Below are positions 1 through 12,645 of a stretch of DNA of 64,000 bases, piece after piece. The notes under the pieces were generated by a model. That model made no database searches, was not told the DNA's origin, and saw nothing but the letters and a program-made list of their open reading frames with translations. Origin of the DNA: Liolophura sinensis (Eukaryota > Mollusca > Polyplacophora > Chitonida > Chitonidae); contig NC_088302.1 of assembly GCF_032854445.1 (NCBI RefSeq), positions 56,586,237-56,650,236 of the forward strand, given 5' to 3'. Position numbers and translations under genes: made by a program. Each line of letters opens with the position of its first letter. Position 1 is the first letter of the stretch.

Positions 1-216
1 TTTTTATCAGTTTGGTAGATTTAGCAAAAGATAATTGTTGTTCAGTTTGGTTTAGATTAACAAAAGATAATTGTTGTTGGGTTTGGTTTAGATTTAGCAA
101 AGATAATTGTTATCAGTTTGATAATTGTTATCAGTTTGGTTCAGATTTAGCAAACATAATTGTTATCAGTTTGATTTAGATTTAGCAAAGGTAATTGTTG
201 TTCAGTTCTGTGGCAC
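1..216. repeat. Short degenerate tandem array, about 36-42 bp unit
   Basis: About five imperfect copies of a unit built from CAGTTTGGTTTAGATTTAGC followed by AAAGATAATTGTT. Spacing varies because one copy is truncated near 115-130. The array may continue to the left of the window. No coding potential is seen. Confidence 0.75.
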
Positions 217-1229
217 GCTGACAATGTGTATCCCTTGGTAGAAGTGTAGGACTAGAATCAGTTTGTACCAGATGTACTCCGGCCACTTTACAACGCTTTC
301 TCAATCAGTTTTTCCTTACTTGGTTCGTAAATCACCTAATGATATTTGAACCCAGCCAACATCTGGATAAAGCTATCAGATAAATCATTTACCCAGTTTC
401 CTGGGTTTTCCTAAAGAATCCTGAACATTCCTGTTCGTGTTACGTAATGATGATACGGACAGTGTGCCAAACGGTGTACGCAATCTATAAACACTCTATG
501 TTGGATGCATTTTATTTTAAATTTACATGGTACTTATCTGTGCTGTGATGAATAATAATACCTAAATAATATCTGATCTTTATAGCTGCCTTCTATACTG
601 TTATTTCAGCTACTCAAGGATTGGACCCCTCGTAATCCATCCATGACCCCTTTCCTTAAGATTTCCGACAATTCGTCATGCTGACCAAAGGCATTCTTGT
701 CTGAAATTTGTTTTTGTTCGAACAGAATTTTTTAGGTTTTCTTTCGGCGAATTAACATTAGGAATCGACTGGAAAACATTTGAAAAGAAGAGATGGCCCT
801 AAAAGTTAATTTTCACAACAAACTATTTTACTGGTACCAAAGATAATCTTTTTGACGATCATACATCAGATCAAATAGGTGAAACTGATGGATCATCTGC
901 CATTGTTAAATGTCAGAAAATGATTGAGGTTTTGCAATTGTGATAAGCTCGGATTCCAAACCAATGTGAGACATTCGGGGCCGATTCCACACAGCCATTT
1001 CTGATTTACGTCAAAATTTGAAACACGATTTGAAAGCTTGTTTTTGAGTTTAGAAATTAAAATTTTCTAAGCCTCATCAATGTTACCGTAACACAAATGT
1101 GTCCAAATTTGAACTTCCAGTACAGAAAACTAAACTTCGTACAGAGTCTTTAAATTTTGACTTAAGTCAGAAAGGGATTTGTGGATTCGGACCGTGGCTC
1201 TTCAGAAATCTGGCTTGTGGCTTGTGATC
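217..1229. other. Stretch without recognised gene
   Basis: AT-rich unique-looking sequence. No splice-flanked exon, RNA gene or array was recognised. Part of it may be the unrecognisable 5' section of the LINE remnant that starts downstream. Confidence 0.5.
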
Positions 1230-4200
1230 CGAGTGAGGTGCTTCAGAAACTTCATCTGGTTCATCTGCAGGAATGATTTCGTCTGCTATCAAAACGACTA
1301 ATGCGATTTATACACAAATTTCTTGAATTGAAATAGTCACTCTGCTAATCACGGATCTCTACACGTACAGCATTTTGGCTTTGGAGAGAAACAGGTAGTG
1401 CTCGTAGCGGCCCGGTTAGTGACTACATGCAAAGCACCAGACGTCAATTGAAATACGCTCTCAGAGCCTGTCAAAACAGAGGAGCAATCTATTCGTGCTG
1501 ACAAAATGGTCGAAGCCTTCTCTAATTATGGTAATGATGATTTTTGTAAAGAAATTCGTAGGGCAAACATTAAAGCTATTCTGTTACCCGGAAACATTGA
1601 TCATGGTGTTGGACGAAACGGATATTGTAAATCTGTGGAAAACTTAATATGAAACTCTACTGAACTCTGTTAATAGCAACAGGCACAAATATACGGTGCT
1701 AAACTATTTGTCGTCTATATCGAACCATGGACATTTTTCGCCACTAGTATCGCCTTCTCTCATTCGTGATATCATCAGCGATCTAAAACCCGGGAATAGA
1801 AGGCCTTAATGCGGAACATATAAAGCACAGGAGTGACAAAATATATATTCATTTATGTCTTTTTATTAATTTGATGTTAAGTCGTGGCAGGTTACCTCCT
1901 CAGTTAGTGACTTTTGTTCCCCTTGTTAAGAATAAATCTAGCGATATCACCAAGCGTGATAACTATGGGCCTATAGGCACCATTGTGATATGACCCAGCG
2001 TGATAACTATGGGCCTATAGCCATTGCAACTGCTATGTCAAGATTTTTGGTGTTTGTGAACCCCTCTTGTACACGTATGATTCGCAGTTTGGTTTCAAGC
2101 CCGGACACCCAATTGATCAGTGTATTTATGTTTTAAAGAAAATTAATTTTACAATTATAATTTTTATTTTATAAACGTGAGTTCAGTCTATGTGTGCTTT
2201 ATGGGTGAGTCGAAAGTTTTTAACGGAGTAAATCACTTTACTTCTTTAAAAAACTCATCGAAAGAGATTTATCTGCCTATATTGTTGGTGTATTACTCAT
2301 CAGTTTACAGTGACCTGGGGCTCTGTGTTTACGCCCTTTTTTCAGTGTATTTAATGGCGTCCGTCAGGGTGGAGTTCTCTACCCCTGTTTGTTATCTATC
2401 TACCTCCATGAGTTAGATACTTACCTAACTAGGGCTAATGTCGGCTGTAATATTGCAGGCACCCCTATGAGTTTGTTACTCAGCTAACCAGTGCTAATGG
2501 CAGCTGTAAATATTGCAGGTACCTCCATGAGTTAGAGACTCAGGTAATCAGCACTAATATCGGCTGTAATATTGCTGGCACCTCCTTGAGTTAGGTACTC
2601 AGCTAACCAGTACTAATGTCGCTTGTAAAATTGCAGGCATCCCCGTGAGTTAGACATCCAGCTAACCAGTTCTAACGTCGGCTGGTATATTGCAGACACC
2701 TCCATGAGTTTGATATTCAGCTAATCAGTGATAATTTCGACTGTAATATTGCAGGCACCTCCATGAGTTTGCTACTCAGCTAACCAGTACTAATGTCGAC
2801 TGTAATATTGCAGACCCCTCCATGAGTTTGATAATCAGCTAACCAGTTTTAATCTCAGCTGTAATATTGCAGGCACCTCCATGAGTTTGATACTCAGTTA
2901 ACCAGTGCTAATGTCGGCTGTAATGTTGCAGGCACCTTCATGAGTTTGATACTCAGCTAACCAGTTTTAATCTCAGCTGTAATATTGCAGGCACCTTCAT
3001 GAGTTTGATACTCAGTTAACCAGTGTTCATGTCGCCTGTAATACTGCAGACACGTTTATGAGTTTGATACTCAGCTAACCAGTGTTAATGTCGGCTGTAA
3101 TGTTGCAGGCACCTCCATGAGTTTGATACTCAGCTAAACGGTGCTGATGTCGGCTGTAATGTTGCAGGCATCTCCATGAGTTACATACTCAGCTAACCAG
3201 TGCTAATGTCGGCTGTAATATTGCCGACACCTTCATGAGTTTGATACTCAGCTAACCAGTTTTAATTTCAGCTGTAATATTGCAGGCACCCAAATGAGTT
3301 AGATACTCAGCTAACCAGTGTTAATGTCGGCTGTAATATTGCCGACACCTTCATGAGTTTGATACTCAGCTAACCAGTACTGATGTCGGCTGTAATATTG
3401 CAGGCACCCCCATGAGTTAGATACTCAGCTAACCAGTGTTAATGTCGGCTGTAATATTGCTGGCACCTCCATGAGTTTGATACTCAGCTAATCGGTGCTA
3501 ATGTCGGCTGTAATATTGCAGGCACCTTCATGAGTTAGATACTCAGCTAACTAGTACTAATGTCGGCTGTAATATTGCAGACATGTTCATGAGTTTGATA
3601 TACAGTTAACCAGTTTTAATTTCAGCTGTAATATTGCAGGCACCTCCATGAGTTAGACACTCAGCTAACTAGTACTAATGTTGCCTGTAATATTGAGGAC
3701 ACCTTCATGAGTTAGATACTCAGCTAACCAGTACTAATGTCGACTGTAACATTGCAGGCACCTCCATGAGTTTGATACTCAGCTAACCAATTTTAATCTT
3801 AGCTGTAATATTGCAGGCACCCAAATGAGTTTGATACTCAGTTAACCAGTGCTAATGTCGGCTGTAACATTGCAGGCACCTCCATGGGTTTGCTACTCAG
3901 TTAACCAGTGCTAATGTCGGCTGTAATATTGCAGGCACCTTCATGAGGTAGATACTCAGCTAACCAGTGTTCATGTCGCCTGTAATATTGCAGACACCCA
4001 CATGAGGTAGATACTCAGCTAACCAGAGCTAACGCTGATGATATGTGTCTAGTTTGTCCATCCGCTAATCTCTACAACTGCTCTTAAATGAATGTGAGTC
4101 TTATGCCGCTTAGTACATTGATAATTGTACCGTACACAAATTAATTACAACACTTTTTACCTATGAGCATTGTGATAATTGTGATACTGAAGCCCAGAGA

Positions 4201-4690
4201 AGGAAATTGTGGGTGAGAGCTAATATGCTGCTGAGAAAATTTTGTCATTGTACAATCTTAGTTGAAAAACACTTTTTCGCAGTTTTAGCTCAAATCTGTA
4301 CTGTTCCGATTTTGGTGCAAATTTACTATACGTGTAATATAGTACTACAACTCTATTAGATGGTTGGTGAACTATAGACGTGACTGTAGCGCAAGCCAAA
4401 TGTTTGTTATCAATTGTATTGTGTCCTTTGGTCAGCTGATTCGAAGATTTATTTTCAGTTTTCCGTGCCGTCTCGACCATCTGAACAATATGCTATTGAG
4501 TTTCTAAGAAATTCTGACCTGAGCGTGTGCTCCCTTCTCCAAGCAGAGTGAATGCGGCATCTGCACGGAATCTAGTAATTATTGTCTTTCCTACATCACA
4601 AGTTAACTTATTCGTATATATTTATATATGGCAATATACTATGTATCTGGAATCAGTTTGAAATAAAATATATTATTATTATTTATTAAA
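1230..4690 (+). mobile_element. Decayed non-LTR retrotransposon (CR1-like LINE) split by an internal tandem array
   Basis: Translating across frameshifts and stops gives LINE reverse-transcriptase sequence in the right order. A pre-RT segment reads like DYMQSTRRQLKYALRA (about 1415-1470) followed by NDDFCKEIRRANIKA (about 1530-1575). Then come LPPQLVTFVPLVKNK and ITKRDNYGPIG (about 1880-1975), and the conserved block FNGVRQGGVL...LLSIYLHEL at 2350-2415. A catalytic YADD-type motif, here NADD followed by MCLVCPSANL, lies at 4031-4060. A thumb-like region follows to about 4560. The element ends in an AT-rich, ATT-repeat tail (4660-4690), as CR1-like elements often do. A 44-bp tandem duplication (1954 and 1998) also disrupts the frame. 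Between LHEL and NADD, where an intact element has only a few tens of codons, lies a 1.6-kb array. The element is dead: frames are broken in many places. The 5' boundary is approximate and the clade assignment is from recalled motif style. Confidence 0.8.
2406..4029 (+). repeat. 59-bp minisatellite derived from the LINE reverse transcriptase
   Basis: About 27 copies of a 59-bp unit containing ATGAGTTTGATACTCAGCTA, ACCAGTGCTAATGTCGGC and TGTAATATTGCAGGCACCTC. The first copy is the LINE coding sequence itself: it reads HELDTYLTRANVGCNIAGTP in frame with the upstream RT block. Because 59 is not a multiple of three, each further copy shifts frame, so the array cannot be translated as a repeat protein. 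The last copy runs directly into the NADD catalytic motif. Confidence 0.92.
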
Positions 4691-5859
4691 AAACACAAGA
4701 TAGAATGATACGCTCCGTGTAAGTTCGTGTAAGTTCACGGCGGTGACAGTCCCAAAAGACGTGATCCGGTGACAGTCCCAAAGGGACGTGATCCGGTCAT
4801 AATTGTGAATAGTTTTGTGTCAGTATGCGGACTGGTATGATTATTAGCAGACGGTGGGTTTGATGATGACTTGACCAAGACAACCTATGAAAAGCCAGTT
4901 TACAGTTTGATAAGCCTTTGACAAGATCGATGCACGAATGTCTTGTAGCCTTTTTTATGACAAAACTTCTCCCAGTGCAATCTTTGCTCTCTTCGTTTTA
5001 TGCCCCGTCTGTCTCCTGTGGTCAAATTCTGTACGGAGGCATCAAAGGCAGTATTGCTTTAGTTACTTATCTTTTACCACGCGGCATCATGGTTTTAACC
5101 TTTCTTTCCCTGTGATTGTCTGTGGTAGCAAATTACCGTGAAAAAAGCTCTTATCTTAGCCAGATCTAACTGACCTTTTATACTTACAGCCAGAAACCCA
5201 TCAAGATGTAAATTAACAAAGTTAATGAATCCATGACAAAGGGAAATAAGCCCATCAGCTTTGAACAATGACCACGTGGTTAAGGTTATGACAAGCAAAT
5301 CATCAAGCATCAAGCTTCCAGGATACACTGAAATAAATCAGCGCCTCCATCTTACCTGTGCTTTTACAACAAAGTTAACACAGCCCGAAACCTGACTTCC
5401 TCTCGTCTGAGCTCTGACTGTAGCTTTATGTTGTTGTTATGTGCACTACTCTTATTGAAATTAATGCCAGCAAAAGCGAGAAACCCCTCTATGCATATTT
5501 GGCCAATTTCTTAGGGACTGAATGGCATTAATTGCATGTTGTTATGTTGTGAAAACAGGAATAGTGATTTTGCTTGGTTTATTACATCTGAATATTGTTG
5601 AAGGCCTAATGAGGATTAATTGTGTTCTAAGATACAATCGCATCAGTCGATGAAGAAGCTCATATTCCTTCGAGCTTCGAGCAAAACCACAGATTCTTGC
5701 TAATAATCTGACGGACTTCCTCTTACAGACAGAGTCATATCAGCGGACGGTGAAGTCGAGTTCCTGAACATACTGGTAAGTCGTCATATGTAACTGAGTG
5801 GCGAGAGCTTGGAATGAGCTGAATCAGGTCAGTTACCCTACAACTCTTGGTGGAAGCTT
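4691..5859. other. Intergenic stretch with one short interspersed repeat
   Basis: No gene recognised. At 4744-4840 there is a partly self-duplicated segment around GACAGTCCCAAAGGGACGTG followed by ATCCGGTCATAA. A related copy occurs at 13024-13105, so this is a dispersed repeat of unknown class. Confidence 0.5.
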
Positions 5860-8262
5860 GAAGACATTCACACATGTGAGCACTATGCATTGAGCTGCTG
5901 TGATTACATTCACTTATGTAGGGCACTATGCACAGAGCTGCTGTGATTACATTCACTTATGTAGGGCACTATGCACAGAGCTGCTGTGATGACATTCACT
6001 TATGTAGGGCACTATGCACAGAGCTGCTGTGATGACATTCGCATATGTAGGGCACTATACACAGAGCTGCTGTGATGACATTCGCATATGTAGGGCACTG
6101 TGCAATGAGCTGCTGTAGTGACATTCACACATGTAGGGCACTATGCACTGAGCTGCTGTGGTGCCATTCGTATATGTAGGGCACTGTGTATAGAGCTGCT
6201 GTGATGACATTCACTTATGTAGGGCACTATGCACAGAGCTGCTGTGATGACATTCGCATAAGTAGGGCACTATACACAGAGCTGCTGTGATGACATTCGC
6301 ATATGTAGGGCACTGTGCAATGAGCTGCTGTAGTGACATTCACACATGTAGGGCACTATGCACTGAGCTGCTGTGGTGCCATTCGTATATGTAGGGCACT
6401 GTGTATAGAGCTGCTGTGATGACATTCATATATGTAGGGCACTATGCACAGAGCTGCTGTGATGACATTCACTTATGTAGGGCACTATGCACAGAGCTGC
6501 TGTGATTACATTCACTTATGTAGGGCACTATGCACAGAGCTGCTGTGATGACATTCGCATATGTAGGGCACTATACACAGAGCTGCTGTGATGACATTCG
6601 CATATGTAGGGCACTATACACAGAGCTGCTGTGATGACATTCGCATATGTAGGGCACTGTGCAATGAGCTGCTGTAGTGACATTCACACATGTAGGGCAC
6701 TATGCACTGAGCTGCTGTGGTGCCATTCGTATATGTAGGGCACTGTGTATAGAGCTGCTGTGATGACATTCACTTATGTAGGGCACTATGCACAGAGCTG
6801 CTGTGATTACATTCACTTATGTAGGGCACTATGCACTGAGCTGCTGTGATGACATTCGCATATGTAGGGCACTATGCAATGAGCTGCTGTGGTGCCATTC
6901 GTATATGTAGGGCACTGTGCAGAGAGCTGCTGTGGTGACATTCACACATGTACGACAATGTGCATAAAGCTGCTGTGGTGCCATTCACACATGTAGGGAC
7001 TGTGCATAGAGCTGCTGTGGTGACATTCATATATGTAAGGCACTGTGCATAGAGCTGCTGTGGTGAAATTCATACATGAAGGGCACTGTGCATATAGCTG
7101 CTGTGGTGACATTCATACATGTAGGGCAATGTGCATAGGGCTGATGTGGTGACATTCACACATGTAGGGCACTGTGCACAGGGCTGCTGTGGTGACATTC
7201 ATACATGTAGGGCACTTTACATAGAGCTGCTGTGGTGCCATTCATACATGTAGGGCAATGTGCACAGGGCTGCTGTGGTGACATTCATACATGTAGGGCA
7301 CTATGCACTGAGCTGCTGTGGTAACATTCATACATGTAGGGCACTGTGCAGAGAGCTGCTGTGATGACATTCATACATGTAGGGCACTGTGCAATGAGCT
7401 GCTGTGGTGCCATTCATACATGTAGGGCACTGTGTATAGAGCTGCTGTGGTGACATTCATACATGTAGGGCACTATGCAAACTGCTGTGGTGACATTCAC
7501 ACATGTAGGGCACTGTGCATAGAGCTGCTGTGGTGACATTCATACATGTAGGGCACTGTGTATAGAGCTGCTGTGGTGACATTCACACATGTAGGGCACT
7601 ATGCACTGAACTGCTGTGGTGACATTCACACATGTAGAGCACTGTGCATAGAGCTGCTGTGGTGACATTCATACATGTAGGGCACTGTGCATAGAGCTGA
7701 TGTGATGACATTCACACATGTAGGGCAATGTGCATAGAGCTGCTGTGGTGACATTCATACATGTAGGGCACTTTACATAGAGCTGCTGTGGTGCCATTCA
7801 TACATGTAGGGCACTGTGCATAGAGCTGCTGTGGTGACATTCACACATGTAAGGCACTATGCACTGAACTGCTGTGGTGACATTCACACATGTAGAGCAC
7901 TGTGCATAGAGCTGCTGTGGTGACATTCATACATGTAGGGCACTGTGCATAGAGCTGATGTGATGACATTCACACATGTAGGGCAATGTGCATAGAGCTG
8001 CTGTGGTGACATTCATACATGTAGGGCACTTTACATAGAGCTGCTGTGGTGCCATTCATACATGTAGGGCACTGTGCATAGAGCTGCTGTGGTGACATTC
8101 ACACATGTAGGGCAATGTGCACAGAGCTGCTGTGGTGACATGTACACTTGTAAGGCACTGTGCATAGAGCTGCTGTGGTGACATTCATATATGTAGGGCA
8201 CTGTGCATAGAGCTGCTGTGGTGACATTCATACATGTAGGGCACTGTGCACAGATGTGCTGT
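5860..8262. repeat. 43-bp minisatellite with higher-order structure
   Basis: About 55 copies of a 43-bp unit: GTAGGGCACTATGCACAGAG, then CTGCTGTGATGACATTCAC and TTAT or ACAT. The left half shows higher-order repeats: a rare variant starting TGCAATGAG recurs at 6101, 6316 and 6660, i.e. 215 and 344 bp apart, exactly 5 and 8 units. The right half (7000-8260) is a distinct subfamily with GTGGTGACATTCATACATG. The array ends against a minus-strand SINE fragment. Confidence 0.95.
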
Positions 8263-8432
8263 GGCGGGGGGGAACCGGGCAGAGCTTGGAGGAAAACCAC
8301 GACCATGCACAGGTTGTTGGAGGACCTTCCCACATACGGCCGAAAAGGAAGCCGGCTTGAGCTGGAAATGAACTGACAGCGACCGCATTGGTGGAGGGCT
8401 CTTGACTAACCTCCTCGGCCACGGAGGCCCCA
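8262..8432 (-). mobile_element. tRNA-derived SINE fragment (same family as 11499-11764)
   Basis: The reverse complement starts GGGGCCTCCGTGGCCGAGGA and continues through the box-A-like and box-B-like head, the CTCCGGCC-like middle and the GCCCGGTTCC block. It matches the complete copy at 11499 but lacks the last third. The missing 3' third is replaced by the 43-bp array, so the array expanded into, or recombined with, the SINE. Confidence 0.8.
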
Positions 8433-9742
8433 AATTCTCTTTGTGGGTTTATTTATAAAAGTTTTTGTTATGATTAAAAAATCCTTTGACGGCCACAGTG
8501 ACACATTTTTGTTTGCAGGTGTCCAGCATTACATCAGGCACGCGATACTATTTAGAATGACAATGCGGTATGTTGACAACAAGGTATGGTAACGAAAGTG
8601 TTGTTCTACCTGCGTAACATTCAAAACGTCCTAACTTGTGCCACAAATTGTTCTTTACAGTTAACCGAATGAGAATATACATGTAACTAAAATTCAAGAT
8701 TATTATATGGGTTACAAATTGTCTTACGACGCTTTTTCCTCCCACCATAATGATGGCCGCGTAAAATACCAATGAAATAAATGAAATAAATCTTATGACA
8801 CTTTTATAACACAAAAACGTCTCATGAGATTACAACATCTCCATGTTTTCTTGCAATGGATTAAATGTAAAAGTGAAATTTTAAAAAGTGGTATGAATCT
8901 ATGCGTCGAAACAAACATTCGTATACCAGCTGTCAACCAAAATTGGACTTTTGTGGTCAATAATCGCTTGGCCAATTCCCAAAACGACGTTAAACACAAA
9001 CCACCGAAGAACTAAGAAAGTATATGAAGTACGAAAATAGGATGGAATCATGTAAAGAGAAGCAGTCAACAGTTTTCAATGATGTTGCAAAGACGCAAGG
9101 CATGTTCTAGGCGAATGATCTAGTTCTAGTAATCATAACACAAGGGATCTAACAAATGCTGAAAGGCGAGATGTGTACAGTCCATATGCAGGATCCTTCG
9201 GTATATTGCTGTCCAAGTAAGGATAATTTACAATGTCAAAATTGAAACAATCCGTCTTGTGGCAAGGTCTTGTAAGAAAACGCCTGCAATGAACAGTTGT
9301 CCACTTGGGCAGAAGTACGACTCCGTGTATAATGGTGACGTGATGAAGGCAAGGTATTCATCCCCAGCTGTTGCCTCGTCACAGATCCGCTCCCACGAGG
9401 TGTAGTCCACGTTTAATCAGTCAATTAGCCAGCCTGAACTAATTCAATTTATGGATTTCATACCGTGTCGGAATGATCATAGCACCTACTTGGCAACATG
9501 ACAACGTTGCCGCGATACTTAAACACATTCGGGAAATAAAGGAGGTGCATATATGAATATAAAAATCAGCACACTTTTTATTTTCTCATTGTATACATTA
9601 TACACTGATAAGTTCAGCCAAATTGCTCCTTACCACGCACTGTTTTACTGAGCGCCAGACGAACGCGTTGTTCCAGCCATGTGAGCAGTGGTTTATCCGA
9701 ACCGAGAGGTGGTCAGCGCATTGTCCGTTCTGACCATTATAC
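8433..9742. other. Stretch without recognised gene
   Basis: No supported gene. It contains one interspersed repeat copy at 8895-9005, listed separately. Other open frames are short and lack recognisable domains. Confidence 0.5.
8890..9005 (-). repeat. Interspersed repeat, copy 1 (TTTAACGTCGTTTTGGGAAT family)
   Basis: The reverse complement carries GTGTTTAACGTCGTTTTGGG, AATTGGCCAAGCGATTATTG, a TTGACAGCTGGTATACGAAT block and CGCATAGATTC. The same order of blocks occurs at 13587-13685 and 31040-31140 on the + strand. This is probably a non-autonomous element or part of a SINE; the class is unknown. Confidence 0.7.
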
Positions 9743-9840
9743 AGCATGGATATATGTTTAAATGTACACCATGGATATCTGTTTAAATGTACACCATGGA
9801 TATATATTTAAATGTACATAATGGATATCTGTTTAAATGA
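9743..9840. repeat. 25-bp tandem repeat, four copies
   Basis: Copies of CCATGGATATCTGTTTAAAT plus GTACA. No coding potential. Confidence 0.85.
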
Positions 9841-9886
9841 TTTAGACATTACTTATAAAAACTTACAGAGAAACATGACTGATTGC

Positions 9887-10006
9887 AGACATTTGGTAAA
9901 TTCTAGTTTTCCGGACATAAGGTGCATTGCATATAATTGCGGACATTTGGTATATACATAATTCCGGACATTTGGTATATTGTGTAATTCCGGACATTTC
10001 GTATCA
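9887..10006. repeat. Tandem repeat of about 27 bp, four to five copies
   Basis: The unit is built on CCGGACATTTGGTATAT followed by TGTGTAATT. Copies are imperfect and spacing varies slightly. Confidence 0.75.
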
Positions 10007-10013
10007 TTTGGTG

Positions 10014-11498
10014 CATGTATAGTGTTTTTGCTGATGTCAGGAACAGATCCTTTTTTTATCTTGAGAAAGACATGCACCAGATTTTAGTTTGAGATACATT
10101 TATTTATAGTGTTGCGAGTTTCATGTTTGGATCCGGTTTTCGTGTTTGTGTTCAATTTTTCACGTTTGTTTTTCTTCACCAGACAGAGAAATCATTACCA
10201 CGCCTGATCGTGGACGTCACGTTAGTTTCTCTGTGTAGTTCACAGCTCATTAACCTTACTGTATGTACTTCCGCTATAATCAACAGGGACGCAAGGAAAG
10301 GACCCTTTCTTCTGTTTTCACCCGAACGGTTTCAAGAGAGTTGCATGTTCTTTGGTTTTGTGCACACTTAACATTCCACAAGGGAACTGGGTGACCTCAT
10401 TTCTACACTCGTGTTTTCGGAGAAAACAGCAATGCACTAGGTTGCGTTCAGAAAGCAGATTACCCATGGCAGTTCGTCAACTAAATCTTTGTTACAGAGA
10501 ACTGTGAAGGTATTCCACGTTAAGTAACACAAAGACGACAGAATATCTATTTTTGCGGAATATATACAGTACAATACAACACGACACAATACAATGCAAT
10601 ACAACACAATACAACATTTATTCACAAATACATGCAGCATACATATTCACAGACAATATAAATGTAAGTTGCGGGAATTGAGCCTGTAATATCCTTAAAT
10701 AAGTGTAGTCTAAAGCCGTGATACTATCATACATAGGCGAATAAAATAGTTAGATAAGTAAATAATAATAAGCTAATATGTATAAGTTTAACCCTTGACG
10801 ACCTCAGGGTTAGGAACTTTGGGAATAATAACTATAATACGAACGACTTTAGACAAGATTTGAATAAGGGAGAGGAATGTGTTGTTTTAAGTAGTGGGAA
10901 ACGAGGGGGAACAGATGATGCTTCTTTTTCAAGAATCGACTGTTCCGAGTTGTTTCTCCTACTTAAACGTGTTTGTAGTAATGTAACAACTATCGATTAT
11001 TTTTCAAGAATTGCTCGGTGTCATTTCAAACAAATAACAATAAAGCGTTACATCACAGTTAGCGTCAATGAATGCTCTTTTCTGTCAACTCAGCCGCATT
11101 TAATTGCATAAATGAAAATTACACTTGAAATTGAAATTGATCTTTCGTGACGGTGTTACATGAAGTTTTAGTGCAACAGCATTAGTTTTTAACTAGTGGA
11201 GGTCCAGTCGGTTGTACTCTATAAAGGTTACAGCATGGGCATACACTGGGTGTGTAAGATTATGGGCAGTACCTCGGACGGGAATCATTATTCTTGACCC
11301 AGTGTGGTAATGGCGCAAATCCCATCATCGGTGCATTTCTTAAAAATGTGAATGACCTCTGGCACGCAATAAAGTACATCAATAAAACAGATCTGTTCCT
11401 CAGTGGATTTTTTGGACTGGTCATAATTCTACGAAGGCCGTTTGTAACATGTCGTTAGAATTTATACTTATAGTTAGAATTTACCTTATATCCATACA
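10014..11498. other. Stretch without recognised gene
   Basis: No exon or RNA gene was recognised. A short AC-rich simple repeat of the AATAC/AACAC type lies at 10566-10617. The remainder is unique-looking AT-rich sequence. Confidence 0.5.
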
Positions 11499-11773
11499 GG
11501 GGCCTCCGTGGCTCAGTTGGTTAGCCCGCTAGAGCAGCGTAATAACCCAGAAGCTTCTCACCAATGCAGTCGCTGTGAGTTCAAGTCCAGCTCATGCTGG
11601 CTTCCTCTCCGGCCGTAAGTGGGAAGGTCTACCAGCAGCCTGCGGATGGTCGTGGGTTTCTCCCGTTCTCTGCCCGGTTTCCCCCCACCATAATGCTGGC
11701 CACCGTTGTAAAAGTGAGATATGCTTGAGTACGGCCTAAAACACCAATCAAATCAAATCAAACGTATCCATAC
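11489..11773 (+). mobile_element. Complete tRNA-derived SINE with target-site duplication
   Basis: The element body spans 11499-11764. The tRNA-like head GGCCTCCGTGGCTCAGTTGG includes a box-A-like TGGCTCAGTTGG, and a box-B-like GAGTTCAAGTCC follows at about 11576. A tRNA-unrelated body and a tail CACCAATCAAATCAAATCAA complete it. Both sides carry the 9-bp direct repeat TATCCATAC (11489-11497 and 11765-11773), the expected target-site duplication of LINE-mediated insertion. This is the best reference copy of the family in the window; related copies or fragments lie at 8262, 30212, 31140, 44087 and 45735. Confidence 0.92.
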
Positions 11774-12463
11774 GTTCCAGAATTTGTAGACAACAATTTC
11801 AGATAGCAAAGCAATTAACTCAAACAACCAAAGTTGGCGTAGTGCCACAAATAATGAGGAAACAGGTCGTATTTCTTTCGTCACAATGACAGCCACAGAT
11901 TGGTAACTTTTAGTTGTCACTCTGCTGTTACATACAGGCTCTGTGTGAGTGTGTATTGTAGGTGGTGCCTGATGACTGTCCCCTGCAAAGATTGGTGCAT
12001 TATGCAGTTTGGTGTAAAGCAAAGGACTGACGTCACGGCAAACGTTTAAAGTCGTCTAAAAGAGGAAGACGGCAAGGTATTCCCGAAAATCTCTGTGGGA
12101 TATTGCATTGTTTCAGATCCCTGTGTGCGTGGGTTCGAGTCCAGCTCTACACCAAATGAAAGCGCACTGAAGTGATAAAAAGTCGTCACCACAAAACCAC
12201 AAACTCCCGAGCGTACATTTTAAAATAATAATCAAATGCTCAGACAATAGTGTGACGTCACAGCAAACGTGTAATTTATTGAGCCAACATATTCCATTCG
12301 CGAGGTGTAACTACTTTAAGTGAGTAATAAGGCTTATATAATGTTAATTGCCGAGGCCAGTTTGGAAGCGGGTCAGGGTAGTGAAATAACCTCTACAAAG
12401 CCCGGGTAGCCTTACGTTCCACATATAATGTACAGTGTGTGGTTGTCTGGCCAAAAGATGAGA
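11774..12463. other. Stretch without recognised gene
   Basis: Nothing beyond short open frames. A tRNA-like phrase GGGTTCGAGTCCAGCTC at 12130 resembles the SINE box-B region and may be an old SINE remnant. Confidence 0.45.
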
Positions 12464-12645
12464 CGTGTTAAGGAACAGAAACGTGTCATGGAACAGTAAT
12501 GTGTCATGAAACAGTAACGTGTCATGAAACAGTAACGTGTCAAAGAACAGTAACGTGTCATGGAACAGTAACGTGTCAAGGAACAGCAACGTCTCAAGGA
12601 ACAGTAACGTATCAAGGAACAGTAACGTGTCAAGGAACAGTAACC
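12464..12645. repeat. 18-bp minisatellite, about ten copies
   Basis: The unit is AACGTGTCAAGGAACAGT. Being 18 bp and stop-free, it opens several frames on both strands. None has a start or flank that suggests a real gene. Confidence 0.92.

Noticed and set aside
5860-8262. CRISPR-like array
   Set aside because: Units are contiguous without unique spacers, and the genome is animal.
11499-11580. Functional tRNA gene
   Set aside because: Only the promoter boxes are tRNA-like; the segment is fused to a SINE body and tail with target duplications and lacks a complete cloverleaf.
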